Shown here: one piece after another, positions 11,733 through 23,723 of the stretch
Layout: each line of letters begins with the position of its first letter
Numbering within the stretch: the first letter of the stretch is position 1
Source: Diadema setosum
Lineage: Eukaryota; Echinodermata; Echinoidea; Diadematoida; Diadematidae
DNA: 64,000 nucleotides
NCBI GenBank assembly: GCA_033980235.1
Contig: CM067064.1
Location: 5,373,001-5,437,000 of the forward strand
Reading direction: 5' to 3'
Notes under the pieces: model-generated
The model's input: the letters and a program-made list of their open reading frames with translations, nothing else
The model's database searches: none
What the model was told of the DNA's origin: nothing
Made by a program: the position numbers and the translations under genes

Positions 11733-13298
11733 TTAATTACTGTGTTGCTTCGATTTTCCACAAAATAATCGTTTAATAACCGTACGGAACAGGGGCTGGG
11801 CCATTGCATACGCTACGGGATTTATGAGACTGTTTGAGTAACAGATCCACCTGCACGCCTGTTGAACATCTGAGATGAGCGGCATGATGGGTAGAGTGTT
11901 CAGCCAGTCTCTCAAGAACGCATAGGTGATCAGGTACACCGAATTTGGAAACCACGTGATAAAGAATGCCAGCAGCAGGAAAGTCAAGGTTTTCATGGCT
12001 TTGCTGTTGCGGGAGTCGGATATGTGACGAGGGTACCTCGGCCCCGATTTCACAAGAGCTGCACGGATTGGCGTGGTCTTAACGAAAGAAATATGGGATG
12101 ATGGGAGTTCTTCTAGGTCAACTGCTGGTGCAGTTGAGATGCAATCTCTACGATTCCTCGTGGAGTTTACCTTCTTCGCCTCTATCGTACTGTTCATGTT
12201 ATCACTGCGGTCCGGGAACAAAATCTGCCAGTTGACGTCCTTACCATCATGCTCACTCCGCAGGTGCAGAATACACAAATCGGCGTCATCTTTGCCACTC
12301 ACAGTTGCTGGCAACGGAGTTATTGTATTGTTGGCGGTTGCCATAGAAATGGGTACACTACTGATATCGATAGCCTTACTATCAATATACTGTCTAACAT
12401 GGCTGGTGTTTCTATTTGCATTCTCCTTCACTTTACGAGGTGCTTTCGATTCGTTTGTGCGTGGCTTAAGGGTTGTTTCAGACATATCGTACACATTGTA
12501 CCTCCCATAAGTTGCTACGTGACTACCAACGTTTTCATCACGTGAACTCTGCTTAGATTGTTCCTCTTTCAGGTTGTCGGCGAAACCAGCGGTCACTCTT
12601 TGGCCTCCTGTCGACTTTAAGCGGTAATACACGCACATGTAGAGAATGAACATGAAGAGAAAGGGGCAAACCGCTCGCAGCATAACGACACTCACACTAC
12701 TCCAAACATACAACGCAAAGTTCGGCATACACCATCCGGTTAATGCCATCTGATAGTTGGGACGAGCAAAATCCCAGGCGATGCTTAGCCCCGACCACAA
12801 GACGAAAGGCAGGAGCCACGTAAAGACGTTAACCATTACGGCCGAACCCTTGCTCTTCTTCTGGTGGTGTCGTAACGGAAAGAAAGTAGCCAAGTAGCGA
12901 TCAACACAGATTACCACCACCCCTAGGACAGACACTCCAAGAAGCGCGTTTTGCACACCGACAAAGATAATACAAAACCTCTCTCCAAACATCCATTTCC
13001 CATCAGAAAGGTAGATAGTGGCACGAATGGGCATACAGACAACGCCCACTAGAAAATCTGCGACGGTTATGTTGAAAATGTAATGATTTTGGTAAGTCCA
13101 TAACTTCTTCTCCATGGCAAAAGCGACCAAAATCAAGCTGTTCGACATGACAGTCAGAAGAGATAGGACGAACAGCACCACAACGGTCACAGTGACTTTG
13201 GCGTCTTCCAAGATGGAACATGGAGACGTCGACGCGTTTAGGTCACTGGATGCCAGCGGAAACGAAATATTGCACGACGTCCGGTTGAATCCCTCCAT
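11733..13298 (-). CDS. class A GPCR, histamine/muscarinic-receptor-like (paralog 1)
   Basis: An intronless receptor of 521 residues. The open frame runs further upstream, but its first ATG is at 13,298; the codon at 13,343 is GTG. The N-terminus has sequons at N5, N10 and N21. Seven membrane segments are visible. Class A marks include D81 (2.50), C109 with the loop cysteine in LTGWCMPN, DRY at 133-135, TWFP at 448-451 and NPVAY at 493-497. The third intracellular loop is about 200 residues. The WxxG/FG loop after TM2, the TWFP segment and the long third loop resemble histamine H3/H4 and muscarinic receptors. The amine-binding Asp at 3.32 is replaced by Gln116, so the ligand is unlikely to be a classical amine held by that contact. 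A paralog lies at 23,724-25,265 on the same strand. Confidence 0.95.
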   Translation of the reverse strand: MEGFNRTSCNISFPLASSDLNASTSPCSILEDAKVTVTVVVLFVLSLLTVMSNSLILVAFAMEKKLWTYQNHYIFNITVADFLVGVVCMPIRATIYLSDGKWMFGERFCIIFVGVQNALLGVSVLGVVVICVDRYLATFFPLRHHQKKSKGSAVMVNVFTWLLPFVLWSGLSIAWDFARPNYQMALTGWCMPNFALYVWSSVSVVMLRAVCPFLFMFILYMCVYYRLKSTGGQRVTAGFADNLKEEQSKQSSRDENVGSHVATYGRYNVYDMSETTLKPRTNESKAPRKVKENANRNTSHVRQYIDSKAIDISSVPISMATANNTITPLPATVSGKDDADLCILHLRSEHDGKDVNWQILFPDRSDNMNSTIEAKKVNSTRNRRDCISTAPAVDLEELPSSHISFVKTTPIRAALVKSGPRYPRHISDSRNSKAMKTLTFLLLAFFITWFPNSVYLITYAFLRDWLNTLPIMPLISDVQQACRWICYSNSLINPVAYAMAQPLFRTVIKRLFCGKSKQHSN

Positions 13299-13853
13299 AC
13301 TCAACAATGGGACGTTGCCATTCACTCTAAATGAATGTGTCACTGTGTCACGAGAGGGTATAAAAAATGTCGAAGTGATATCATAACAATGATGGACGTT
13401 AGGAGCTTCACCAAAATGAACAACATTAAATAGATCTTAACCTTTTTGTTTGTACGTCTATAATTGCCAGTGTCTTTGTTGTGTCAATCGTCCATGGAAA
13501 AACGCATTTTAAGACACATTAAAAAAAATGATCGCAATAGATGCTTTCCAGTAGTGGAACAGTGCCATCAAATACATGAATTAAACAAAACCTTCATAGT
13601 TACGTTGGTCTTGTTGGTCTGAGTGGCGTAGAAGAATAGGCTTCATAATCAATTTAATTGTTTTTGCCGGATCAATAGCGAAAATGATTTCAATATAAAT
13701 TGATATCGTGATTTAACGTAAGAAAGCATTATGAAATCATTCATATTCACAACGTTATAATAATTTTTCCGATAAAAACGATGACAATCAAAAAGCCCTT
13801 GGAAAACACAAAACCTCCGCCAGACACATAGGCCCTTTGGCAATTTTGCCACT
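13299..13853. other. 5' flank of GPCR 1, nothing definite
   Basis: The receptor frame stays open without an ATG to a stop at about 13,437. Its 5' region may include an untranslated exon; a pyrimidine-rich stretch ending in CACAG at about 13,344 (minus strand) could be an acceptor. No promoter motif can be assigned. Confidence 0.3.
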
Positions 13854-14118
13854 GATTGCCAAATTGCCCTATATCGACGTAAATAAGCACTGAATTGATC
13901 AGTGTTTTAGTAGTAGCCATGATAAAAATCATGGGCTTACATACTCGAGCAGGATTCGAACCTACGACCTCCTGATCACCGGACAGGCGTCATCTCCATT
14001 AGACCACAGAGCTTTCGCCCGACAGCAAGTGTTGGTTCTAACCTTATAGCATGCAGCGGGTACTGCGTAATTATTCAAATTCATGAAATTTACGTCGATG
14101 TAGGGCAATTTGGCAATT
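13854..14118. mobile_element. inverted-repeat element carrying a tRNA-like sequence
   Basis: Arms at 13,854-13,884 and 14,088-14,118 match at 29 of 31 positions when inverted; both contain ATTGCCAAATTGCCCTA. A tRNA-like segment lies between them on the minus strand. A shorter relative at 40,581-40,691 has similar arms but lacks the tRNA-like part. Just past the right arm, 14,074-14,091 and 14,146-14,163 form a further small inverted repeat. Confidence 0.75.
13943..14014 (-). pseudogene. tRNA-like sequence (tRNA pseudogene or SINE head)
   Basis: On the minus strand the segment contains TGTGGTCTAATGGA (A-box-like, D arm) and GGTTCGAATCC, a perfect pol III B box. The T arm pairs fully (GTAGG with CCTGC around TTCGAAT) and the D stem pairs GTC with GAC. 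The anticodon stem has one mismatch, and the acceptor ends do not pair well. It resembles arginine tRNAs around the anticodon arm. It is better read as a tRNA-derived repeat than as a working tRNA gene. Confidence 0.65.
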
Positions 14119-14164
14119 GTTGCGATGAAAACATCTCGACGGAAGAATTTCATGAATTTGAATA

Positions 14165-15273
14165 GGGTAATTTTTGCCAAGGAATAGTATTGTCCGCCTA
14201 TCCTTAGAATAATTGTAGAAAGAAGAAAATTTTAATCCTGGTCGAGATGCTAATCACCATCGAAAACTAATCACCTGTTCTCCTTACAACATTTTGTTGA
14301 CCTATCCTGAAAGTTTCAGAAAAAATGAATAAATACGGCTTATAGTGAATCAACAAACTCATGTTTTGAAAAAAAGTAACATCCTTGGAGGAATTAAAAA
14401 GAAAATATGAAAAGCGGTAGGAACTAGGTTGTACAAGTACACACACATTCACATGCACAATGCCAGATTGGTAACTCCAATTATGAACGTGGTATGTTCA
14501 CCTGCCAGACGCCCTTCCTTGTTCTTCTAGTGATGTGACTGATGGAAAATCGATCGATTGAGATACGATTAACAAGTTCAGAGAGGCCGTAGAGCATTCC
14601 ACCAACTGATGCTACTACATCACAACTTTCTTAAATCGTTAAAATCGTTAAACTTCATGTCCGCGCATCACTAAAACAAGAAAACGAATTCGCCGTTTTA
14701 GGAGGGTCTCGAAATGGCTGGCGGTACAGGCGTTGCCCGGAAAGGAGGACACGCAAGCGACGTGATCCAGAAACGGTGCTTGCCAATGTTTGCTGTGCAG
14801 AGCTTTGTACGTTCCTCATATGACACCCGTACATAACGAGGGAGACTTCTTCGCGCACGCATGAAGATCAGTTACGTAAATGGAATGTGGGTGTTTTTTT
14901 TTTTTCATTCTTACCAATTTCTGCTCGTGTCGAGAGAGAATGCTTGCATGAAAGCAGAGGTTGTTGTTTACCAACCCATCAAGGGGACGGGGTGCTAAAG
15001 GAAAGCTCAGGAAGTGAGAGGGCTCACGTAAAATCTAAAAGTAACTCCATTTTTGCTTATTCTTTCTGTCCTTTTTCCTTTCCTGATGTGGAATCATTCC
15101 CTTAAATTTATAATGACTTATAGTCAGTGAATAAGACCCTATTCTGTTCCGAAAGTTATCGATTGATAAAACAACGCCCTCTTTTTCCATCTACTCTAAA
15201 TATTCCACGGAAGAATAAACACACACGATGATAGCAATTAGATTTCATTATGCACCAACTCCAACGAGTAAAG
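14165..15273. other. non-coding stretch with a GC-richer patch
   Basis: The patch at about 14,660-14,860 is GC-richer than its surroundings and open in two minus-strand frames, one of 55 and one of 67 codons. I recognise neither product and see no matching splice partner. The rest shows nothing. Confidence 0.35.
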
Positions 15274-15282
15274 ATATACATA

Positions 15283-15327
<45 letters not shown>
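15274..15327. repeat. (TA)n microsatellite
   Basis: A TA run with a few interruptions at its left end. Confidence 0.95.
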
Positions 15328-15329
<2 letters not shown>

Positions 15330-17410
15330 GTATGTAGATATATGAATTATGAACATAACTTTAAATTACAACACACACAACCCACAACCCAGCACCCACA
15401 TCAACTGAAGGTAAACAATAAAATCTGTATATATTCTGTATTTTTAATGTTTTTGCTGATTACAGACCAGCAGCATCAAGATATTGCATAACTAGGCTAT
15501 CATCCTGTTCTGAACGATAATGTCAATGTGTTCTTTATATTCATATGATTGATTATGTATGTTATATGGTATGTTGATACATTATGACCAATTACTGTGT
15601 GGTATTTTAGATGTAATCATGTTTCTTTTCAAAGTTAAGTTCATACTTTCAAGCGTATTCCATACACGCTGTAGCTTTACATCCCACAACTAATGTTTTA
15701 TGTAGAGTGATGGTGTAAGGAGTCCCTTGATTTATCTTATCTGTTAACATAGTCCTGATGAAGGTAGGCCCTACACTGAGTAATTGAAAGCTCGGCGGCC
15801 ATTAAACCTGTTGAAATCTGTAGCTACGCCTATACCTCTCCTTTCGACTTCTCATTATGGCTATTATGAAGAAACAACACTGCGTCTGTGCATGATACAA
15901 GCACTTCATTGCACTGTACACTATACATAATGTATTTTGTATAATGCTATTTAAAGAATCGAATGGGGTTAGATGAAGAGAATTCAAGAACACGTGTACT
16001 TTAGAAATTAAATATTAAAGGAAATTGCCTCCCCCCTCAAATTTTTTGAACTCTTGAAAGTGCACGTCTCTGTAATTTTAATGTTATTTCATTACCGTAA
16101 ACCCGATCCCGGTTCAACGGGTTCCGTATACGTTTGCGTTTGCTGACGCTCCTGCAATTTGTGTACGTATACGTGGTAGCATCATGCTTGAAAGTACAGC
16201 GACCCTGCATTGATTGCTAGGATCTAGTTTATCGTTTTTAGTGTGGATCGATGTTATTGAATAACATATAATCATGTGATTGAATTATATTGATTGTCAG
16301 GTTTCAGATGAAATGTGTTCTGGGTCATTTAAAAAAGTCTGAGGTTGACCTGGATATTTTATGGGGTTTTCAATATCCAAAAAAACGAGTACTGATAAGA
16401 GAACTTGTGGAGCATTAGAAATTTGTTAACGGAAACTAGCATAAAAGAGGGCAACACTAAAAAAATGCTTATCTAACTTTCGCTGTAATCTACAAGTGTT
16501 TATATAATCTCGTGTATGTAGACTCATATACATGATATATACTGATTTCAGACTGATAACGATGAGAAACGACTAGCTTGAATTTTCTCGTAACGCTTTG
16601 AACATCTCATTCCAATAAGTCTACAAGTAATCAAATTTACCCCTATACCCACTAGATCTACATTACCTTGAATTGAAGAAAGTTGATAATTATTCATAGA
16701 TCATGGACGTCAACAGAAAACACACACACACAAAAAAAAAATGCGTATCAAGCCAACAAACATCCACAAGTACAATGTAATACTTCGGGAAAGTAGGGCG
16801 TGATTTTTGGCGTCTAAAATAAACTGGAACACTTGGTATGCTTCTTACTCCGAAGTCAGTTGGACAATAACAAAAAATCAAATTTAGTATCAATTCTTTC
16901 GTCAATGCACCTTGATATATTATAGATGACTTCCATTTGTCTCCTTCTGATGGTCAACTTTCAATCAATGTGGCAAGTGGTTCCCAACGAAGTTTTTGTG
17001 CAGAGTGCATAGTTCCTCCTGAAGTTTATTCGAAATTTTGCAATTTGGACAACCCACGAAATATTTTTGTGTTGAAAAGGATGTGTGTCATTACTTGAAC
17101 GGTTCCTGTATACATTCTGTCTTATATTTGTTACGATTAATGGGATGGAATACACAATCTTTGCAATGCGTGTTTATATGAAATACGTAATCATACAGCA
17201 GTTGAGGGACAAACGCAATCATACCTTAGGTCATGTTTAGCTTGCAGTGAAAGATGAAAGTCCTTGCCGTTTCCTATCCAGACAAAGATGATGTCAAGAT
17301 AACGAATGTAGTATAAAATGCGGGATTTGCTTTTCTTCTCATGTCGGGATCTGTAAAGTTTTAATAAAAGACATATTCATTATCACATAACCACAACTCA
17401 TCTCCACACA
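15328..17410. other. non-coding stretch, nothing recognised
   Basis: AT-rich sequence. I see no exon-like block, RNA gene or repeat with defined ends. Confidence 0.5.
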
Positions 17411-17662
17411 AAGAGTTCACTTTTTGCACTGCTGAATTTTAACCGGGTGGGACTCCCACCTCCCTGATTTTAATGTTTTCATTTCTGTTTTTCTCTCTCT
17501 TTATCACCACTCAGTGAGTGGTGACTATTCCACTTAATTTGTCATTATTATTTTCCTCGTCAGGCGTTTACTTATGATGATGTTCTTCTGTATTTCTGCT
17601 GTATCTCAAAATGTTGCTTAATTTGTCTTATGAACGGCAAATAAATGTGATTCGTAAGTTTG
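17411..17662 (+). mobile_element. LINE-like 3' end
   Basis: A hairpin-forming GGTGGGACTCCCACC (17,446-17,460) is followed by T-rich sequence and ends in GAACGGCAAATAAATGTGATTC-like sequence. The same arrangement, a GTGGGACCC hairpin then a T-rich stretch and AATAAA tail, is seen at 60,840-61,082. I read both as 3' ends of 5'-truncated CR1/L2-type LINEs. No reverse transcriptase remains here. Confidence 0.45.
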
Positions 17663-20320
17663 TATATGCCTAAAATAATACTTCATTAATTTTTGCATTA
17701 TCATGGAATAATGTCGTATACTTGAATTAACCTCTTACCTGTTTCAACTGCTAGATTCAAATAATGTGAATGTTGTACTCAATTAATTTGTTAAATTAAC
17801 TTTATGACCAGTATACTTTAAGATAAACCATGAAATACATGTACGTATTATTCACATAATTCATATTCTTGTGATTACTCTTGTTTATATATTCATGTGA
17901 ACATTTTTGATTTCGTCATAATGACTTCTTTCATACAAGTGAAGAAATAACACTTACTGAAACTGAAACTGTAGCTGGCCTCTGACAGAATTTAATGACT
18001 TGCATACATTGGTGGACGCCTGCTTCTCAAGTCCCAGGGTCAGCCATCACGGATCATATCGGGATGTTGCTCTATCATGTACATCATGTAAATTCGATTA
18101 CTAGGAATGTATCGTCTTACAGACTTAGTGCAAGGATAAAGGGCAGATAGCCCTTAAAATAATGGTTTGAAGAGCCTTTCTTTCCTAGCACTCGTAAAGG
18201 GCTGTCTTACATAGAGCAAGTTAGGATCAGTCTCTCAGATGTTACTCCGATGATTTCCATTACGATCCTCGTGCTTACTTCACTTCCAAATTAATGGAAA
18301 ATCCACTCCGTGTTCAAGTTAATTTCACATTACTGAAGTAATATCACTTCACCGATATCTAACGTTCAACATGTTCAATGAGAAATAAAAGCATCGAATA
18401 GTGTAAGGTTTACAATTTTCAAAGACTTAGTTCATATATCACATATAAATACATGTCATATACATTATACAATATAATGTTTGAATATGCAAATGCGACT
18501 GTAGTCACTAACTTCATATCAAGTTTCTTTGGTGACTTTTATTTTCTTTCTCCCCTTGTGTAAATACGTATAATCTGATATATATGGAGCCTTTAAGGTT
18601 ATATATTTATCAAACCGCCTCTTGGACTGCTCTACTCACATCATTCATTGCGTCGTCTTTGTCCTGGATTATCTTTGTACAGAAACTTAAAATGAAATAA
18701 ATGTCAGCCGTCAAATCGTTTTATTAGTATGACTATCCAACCGTCTTAGCTTTTACAATTCAATATTTTGTGCTGTTGTTTGTATGTTTGCGTGCATCAT
18801 CTTGGTGACATGGCCGGAAAATTTATGAAAAACAATTCAAAACATAAAGAAATACAGAGGGAGTGGGAGAGATACACAATGTATAAACCTTGGCATGTAT
18901 ATTTCTCAAGATTGTCAAGAGGATGTGTGCACGCACAAAATTGTTTTGACGCATGGAGAACAAAAAAAAAAGTGGGACATTTTCTGCGTATGCGTCAAAC
19001 AACGATTTCAAAGGATGTTGTCATTTAGATTCATGAATTTAGCACATTTCAGGTCTGGCCATTTCGCGTATTATACGTTCCTTTTATTAAGTTTCAAACA
19101 TTGGTTTATTTCATGCCTTGACATTGACAGAACATGGAACCTCACTATGTAGTATCATCCATGGAGTTTATTTCCAGTGAATCTTTGTGAATGTTTGTTC
19201 GGTTCAATTCCATCTCAATTACATTTCCACACAAAATTGATATTGAAGTCAGCTTAAATGAATTAAATCGAGTGAATATTGCATAATATAATGCATATTG
19301 AATAAGAGCACACCATTACACTAAGGAACCTTTCATCGTAGACCTCATGCTCAATATGATGTTCGACATTTTCATAGTATATTGCTGACATTTGTATTTT
19401 GCAAGAGGTTCTATGGTACGTGTAATTATTTACCCCTTCTACATCATGAAAGTATTCTGTCTATGAATACAACAAACGATAAACAATAAAAGAGAGTAAA
19501 AAAGGATACTTTCATTATATCTATGAACATCAAAATGCGAATGTTAATGTCTGATTACAGTACAGCAATATCAGTATTCGTTAATTTACACATGCTAACA
19601 TCAAAACAAGATAAATTGAACACCATTCCCTTGCTATACAAGAAGGGATTACAGATGAATGAAAGAATTGATACAGGACTTCAAACTTTCGAAGTGAAGT
19701 TCAAGCGCGAACAGTCCCCCCCCCCCCCTTTTCACTTGATATTTCTATGGGAAAATATGGGCACTCCTTTTCAACTACTGTGAGAAAATTGAAAACTTTT
19801 TGAACCTGAATTCAATTAAAACTCCCGTAGAATTCAGATATGTTGATTAAAGTGTTGCAAAGTCTTTGCAGACGGAAACAATTATATTTGTCCATTGTCA
19901 AAATCATCTTGTGTCAAGTTTCGTTATCATTCCTATGCAAGAGTACAAATTGATAATGCAATCAAAATTAATATGCACTAAGTTATCTTCGATGATTTTA
20001 AGTGCCTCATATTGTGCTTACTTCTAATTATCATACACAATGAAATCTCCTCTTGATTTATTCTGCATATAAGTAAAAGACAACCTAAACTTATTGTCTG
20101 CCTTATACACAGATTTTTGTTCTCGAATTTCAAATATATTCGACGAGATAAAGTATAGTATGAGCTATTTGTGCTTCTGTCACATCGTTTGGACAAGGCA
20201 AGGGTCAGTTGGTCAGTTTTGATGGATAAGGCTTACATATTATGTTGAGGTTGATGTAAGATATTTGCATTATATTTGTTCCATCATGTTTTACAATGCT
20301 TGGCCTGTCTTAATGCTTGT
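17663..20320. other. non-coding stretch, nothing recognised
   Basis: AT-rich. A C run lies at about 19,718-19,729. ORFs at 18,768-19,152 and 19,523-19,783 lack family features and coding-like composition. Confidence 0.5.
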
Positions 20321-20437
20321 CTTAATATGTCATTTATATTTTGTTTACGTAATTGTATTCTATTTTTTTGAATCATTTGGACAAAACAAATATCCATGAT
20401 ATGGACAATAAATGATTGAAATGAAATGAAATGAAAT
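20321..20437 (+). mobile_element. LINE-like 3' tail with GAAAT repeats
   Basis: A T-rich stretch ends in ATGGACAATAAATG, followed by GAAAT pentamers at about 20,416-20,435. The pattern is the same as the tails near 4,640 and 61,060. No coding part remains. Confidence 0.45.
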
Positions 20438-20983
20438 ATCTTACACCTTCGTATCCATCGTATAGTTGATATACTGTGTAAAGATTGGATTATGCTTGGT
20501 TTTAGCATCATCTTAAGGGACAATCAGAGTACAATCTCTATTTATTGCTAGTTAGTAAAGTATTTTGACATTTCAACAGCTGCAAGAGACAAGCAAAAAG
20601 GTATAGCACAACCGACAGAGAAACCACGGATTCATAAGCAGATTTTGATGTGATTTCAGTACTTGGAACAAGTAGATTAATTCGACATATCGATTACACG
20701 TTGGTAACTTAATCGAAAGAGAAGGAGGAGGAGAGAAGGGGGAAAAAAGCAGAAGATACGCTGCTTTCTTCTTGAGGGAGATTTCGTGTTAGTTATCTCT
20801 TTTAAATATACTCAATATGTAGATGTAGAATCTTATCATCTTGCTTTAACCCTTGTCCAAATTGACTTCGATAAATCAGAGAGACTGTCTTCTCAAATTC
20901 GCAGGTAGATGAATGTTACGTCCTATGAATTGCTGTGAGAGATAAGCTGTCATGGGTGGTCATTAACACATTTTGGCTACTTA

Positions 20984-21237
20984 TCGTTTCGTCTAATGAC
21001 GACCAGATGGTCTAATTGTAGTTTTGTCTCCCTGGAATTCTTCCCATTTTGTCTAATAAACTGTGGGTATTAGACGAAGTGGGCATAGCTCATCTGTAAG
21101 TTGACCAACTTTTAATGAGGATAAGTGGCAATTGGACTAAATGGTCATTAGACGAACTGGTTGTAGACGAAACAGGATTAGACCATGTGGGTTGAGACTA
21201 AAATAATGGCTATTAGACGAAGTTAGAGTAGACCAAG
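20984..21237. repeat. TTAGACGAA-motif repeat element
   Basis: About ten words of the type TTAGACGAA / TTCGTCTAA and the related TAGACCA / TGGTCTA recur in both orientations over 250 bases, spaced roughly 20-30 bases apart. The outermost words on the left and right are in opposite orientation. Its plan is like that of the TTCGTTATTCCGAA elements at 29.8 and 53.2 kb, but the motif differs. Coding potential is absent. Confidence 0.6.
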
Positions 21238-23554
21238 TGATAGATCACCTTATCTTATCGCCGTTACCATATCTCGCTTGCTTTCTCTGATACTTTAAAG
21301 CTTCCTAAACAATGAGCGGAAAGATGAGTTACCAAACATGCATCTGCTCAATGTACAAAAACCTCGGCGATCAGAAAGACACTGAAAATCATGATGTTGC
21401 AAGCTTGCCGCCCATTAGAATGCTTCGTTGGGACTATCGCTCGGCGCCGAATTATGACACATGCTGACAAGTTCACAGATGCTGATGCGTATACACGTTC
21501 GTAACTCACTCGTCTCTTAGCTCGACATTCAAACAAGGTTTACATTAAATTCGTTGAGAATTCAATAAACTCGTTCATTCTTCATTGATTTAACATAAAC
21601 ATTAGCTGACATAGGGACAGTGAACAACTGAAGTGATTTGGTCCAATAAATGGGGAAATGGAATTGACAAGCCTCAGTGTTCAGCCCCAGAGTTGCAAGT
21701 ATTCGGTTTTACTGATAACAGCTGGTCCCTAACATTCCAAATGGCAACGTCTTCTCACTATATTGATCTTCAGACACTGTGTGCATTATTATTGTGACGA
21801 ATAAAGGACAACTTATTTGTTTATGTCAATCTCCAACTCGTTGCGGCATTACCATATCATTTTTATTTGATAGAGGCATCAAACACTTCACCACTTGTCC
21901 TTAATTTATGCATGTGTGCGTTATATACAAGTGCGACTGTGAACATTGGTTTATCCTGAAATGTGATATTATGTCGCTGTACATACGTAATTCTATAATA
22001 CCCGCAAATGTGTAGATAGTAGAAACAGCAAAGGCAAACGAAAAACAGAACAAAAAGGAAAACAACTATAGTATTGATTGAAATTTGATATTGATACAAT
22101 CTCTGCTTTGATAGTTTCTACAATTTTGTAACACCAACATGTTAGTCGATTATCAAATTCCACAAAAACGTAGCGTTGGTTTTCTTGCCTAAAATTTTCT
22201 GGCATTCAGTAAAAATTGTCTGATCAAGACATCACCAGTCAGATTTTATACAGATAAGAAAAACAAATTAGAATTAAATTATCAACTTTCATTTCTCTGA
22301 ACTATCATAATTTTCTTATCGTGGCTCTGCAAGAAGCAAAAAAAAAAAAAGACAAAGAAAAGAGAAACCGATTAACATGTTATCAGCTGAAAAAAAAAGA
22401 AAATTTTATTTTTTGCATGTGAAGCAGTAGTATGAAATCTTAATCCTACTTTTTAAATACGTTTCCTGTGTTTGGGAGCAGCAGATATCGATTCGTCATT
22501 TGTGATAATATCCTATAATGGTAGAAATACGAAATCACATCATTTTGTTGTCGATATACATATTGTATCTTGTCTGATACCATTCTACCTTTATTTCCGC
22601 TTTGCAGCACGTAATGCATTGTGTCCACCAAAACACATCAATCACACACGTTCAAATAATTTGCGCATGCATATGCACATTATATTGATGATATAATCGG
22701 ACCTTCATTAATGAATATTTTTCCAGTGTATCATTAATTGGGTATCCGGTCAATGAAAATTCCCATAATTCCTCAGTCTTAGAATTCATCCCTAAAAGAA
22801 CAGTTGAGAATAAAATCACGATGCATCAAGTTTAAAAATAATATTATGGCAACGCAGAGTCGTTGAGTCATCATAAAAACATTGATATACCCAATAAACC
22901 TTTAGTCGGTACAATTTTTCCCTGCCCCAATTCTCCTTTGTCTGTCCAATCATCCATCACATGCATTTTATGACTGCGTTAATGTATAAAGAGGTAGTTG
23001 ATGGGGCCTTGCTTGATTTATGAGCAACATGATACTTAGATGTAAGCCCCCTCCCCCATCAGCAGTGAAAATGGCAGTGAATCACCAACCAACATTAATG
23101 TTAGATGCAGTAACGTTTCTTCGATCTCTACGTGCACGACTGTGAAATGTAGCATCCTGTCAAGCTGTATCTAAGCAAATGAATGCCGTTACTTCATATT
23201 AACTCTATCATAAATCATACATCAGTGATAATCATCATCATTACATTCTTATTTTTACTTCACACTTCACAATTATGTGTGCATCATTTGAAAGTGAGAG
23301 AATGGAGAAGTGGCATATCAATAACCATCGTCGAAACTTTGGCTACTTGTGTACTTGTGTGCACCGGTAAACGACTTAAATTTGCTAACGTCATCATCGC
23401 TGAGTTGTGTTTTCCACTTTCTCTACCACTCTCACACGATGAGCCCTGTCATGAACAATTATTCGCTATACTTCAAAAAGTATTCTCTTTTTAACTTTGT
23501 TCTAATATCAGGCAAGATGACGACGATTTCTCAATAACCACTGTCCCCTCGTTT
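21238..23554. other. non-coding stretch, nothing recognised
   Basis: AT-rich spacer between the two receptor genes. The small ORFs show no family features. Confidence 0.5.
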
Positions 23555-23577
23555 TCAGTGATACGACGTCTCTAAAA

Positions 23578-23665
23578 AGAACAAAAAACAAAAAACAAAC
23601 AAACAAAAAAACACCCCAAAACAAAAATAAAACAAAACAAAAACAAAACCCCCAAACCCTAAAAC
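23578..23665. repeat. A/C-rich low-complexity tract
   Basis: An AAAAC/AAACA run with a CCCCAAAC patch. It lies in the presumed 3' untranslated region of the adjacent minus-strand receptor. Confidence 0.8.
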
Positions 23666-23723
23666 CCAAATGGATGCTGAAGAAATGAATGACATGAATG
23701 AATTTGAACTGTAATTTCGGCTT

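Noticed and set aside
12073..12545. Plus-strand ORFs of 98-145 codons
   Set aside because: Antisense shadows of the GPCR at 11,733-13,298.
13943..14014. Functional tRNA gene
   Set aside because: The acceptor stem does not pair properly, the anticodon stem has a mismatch, and it sits within a repeat element.
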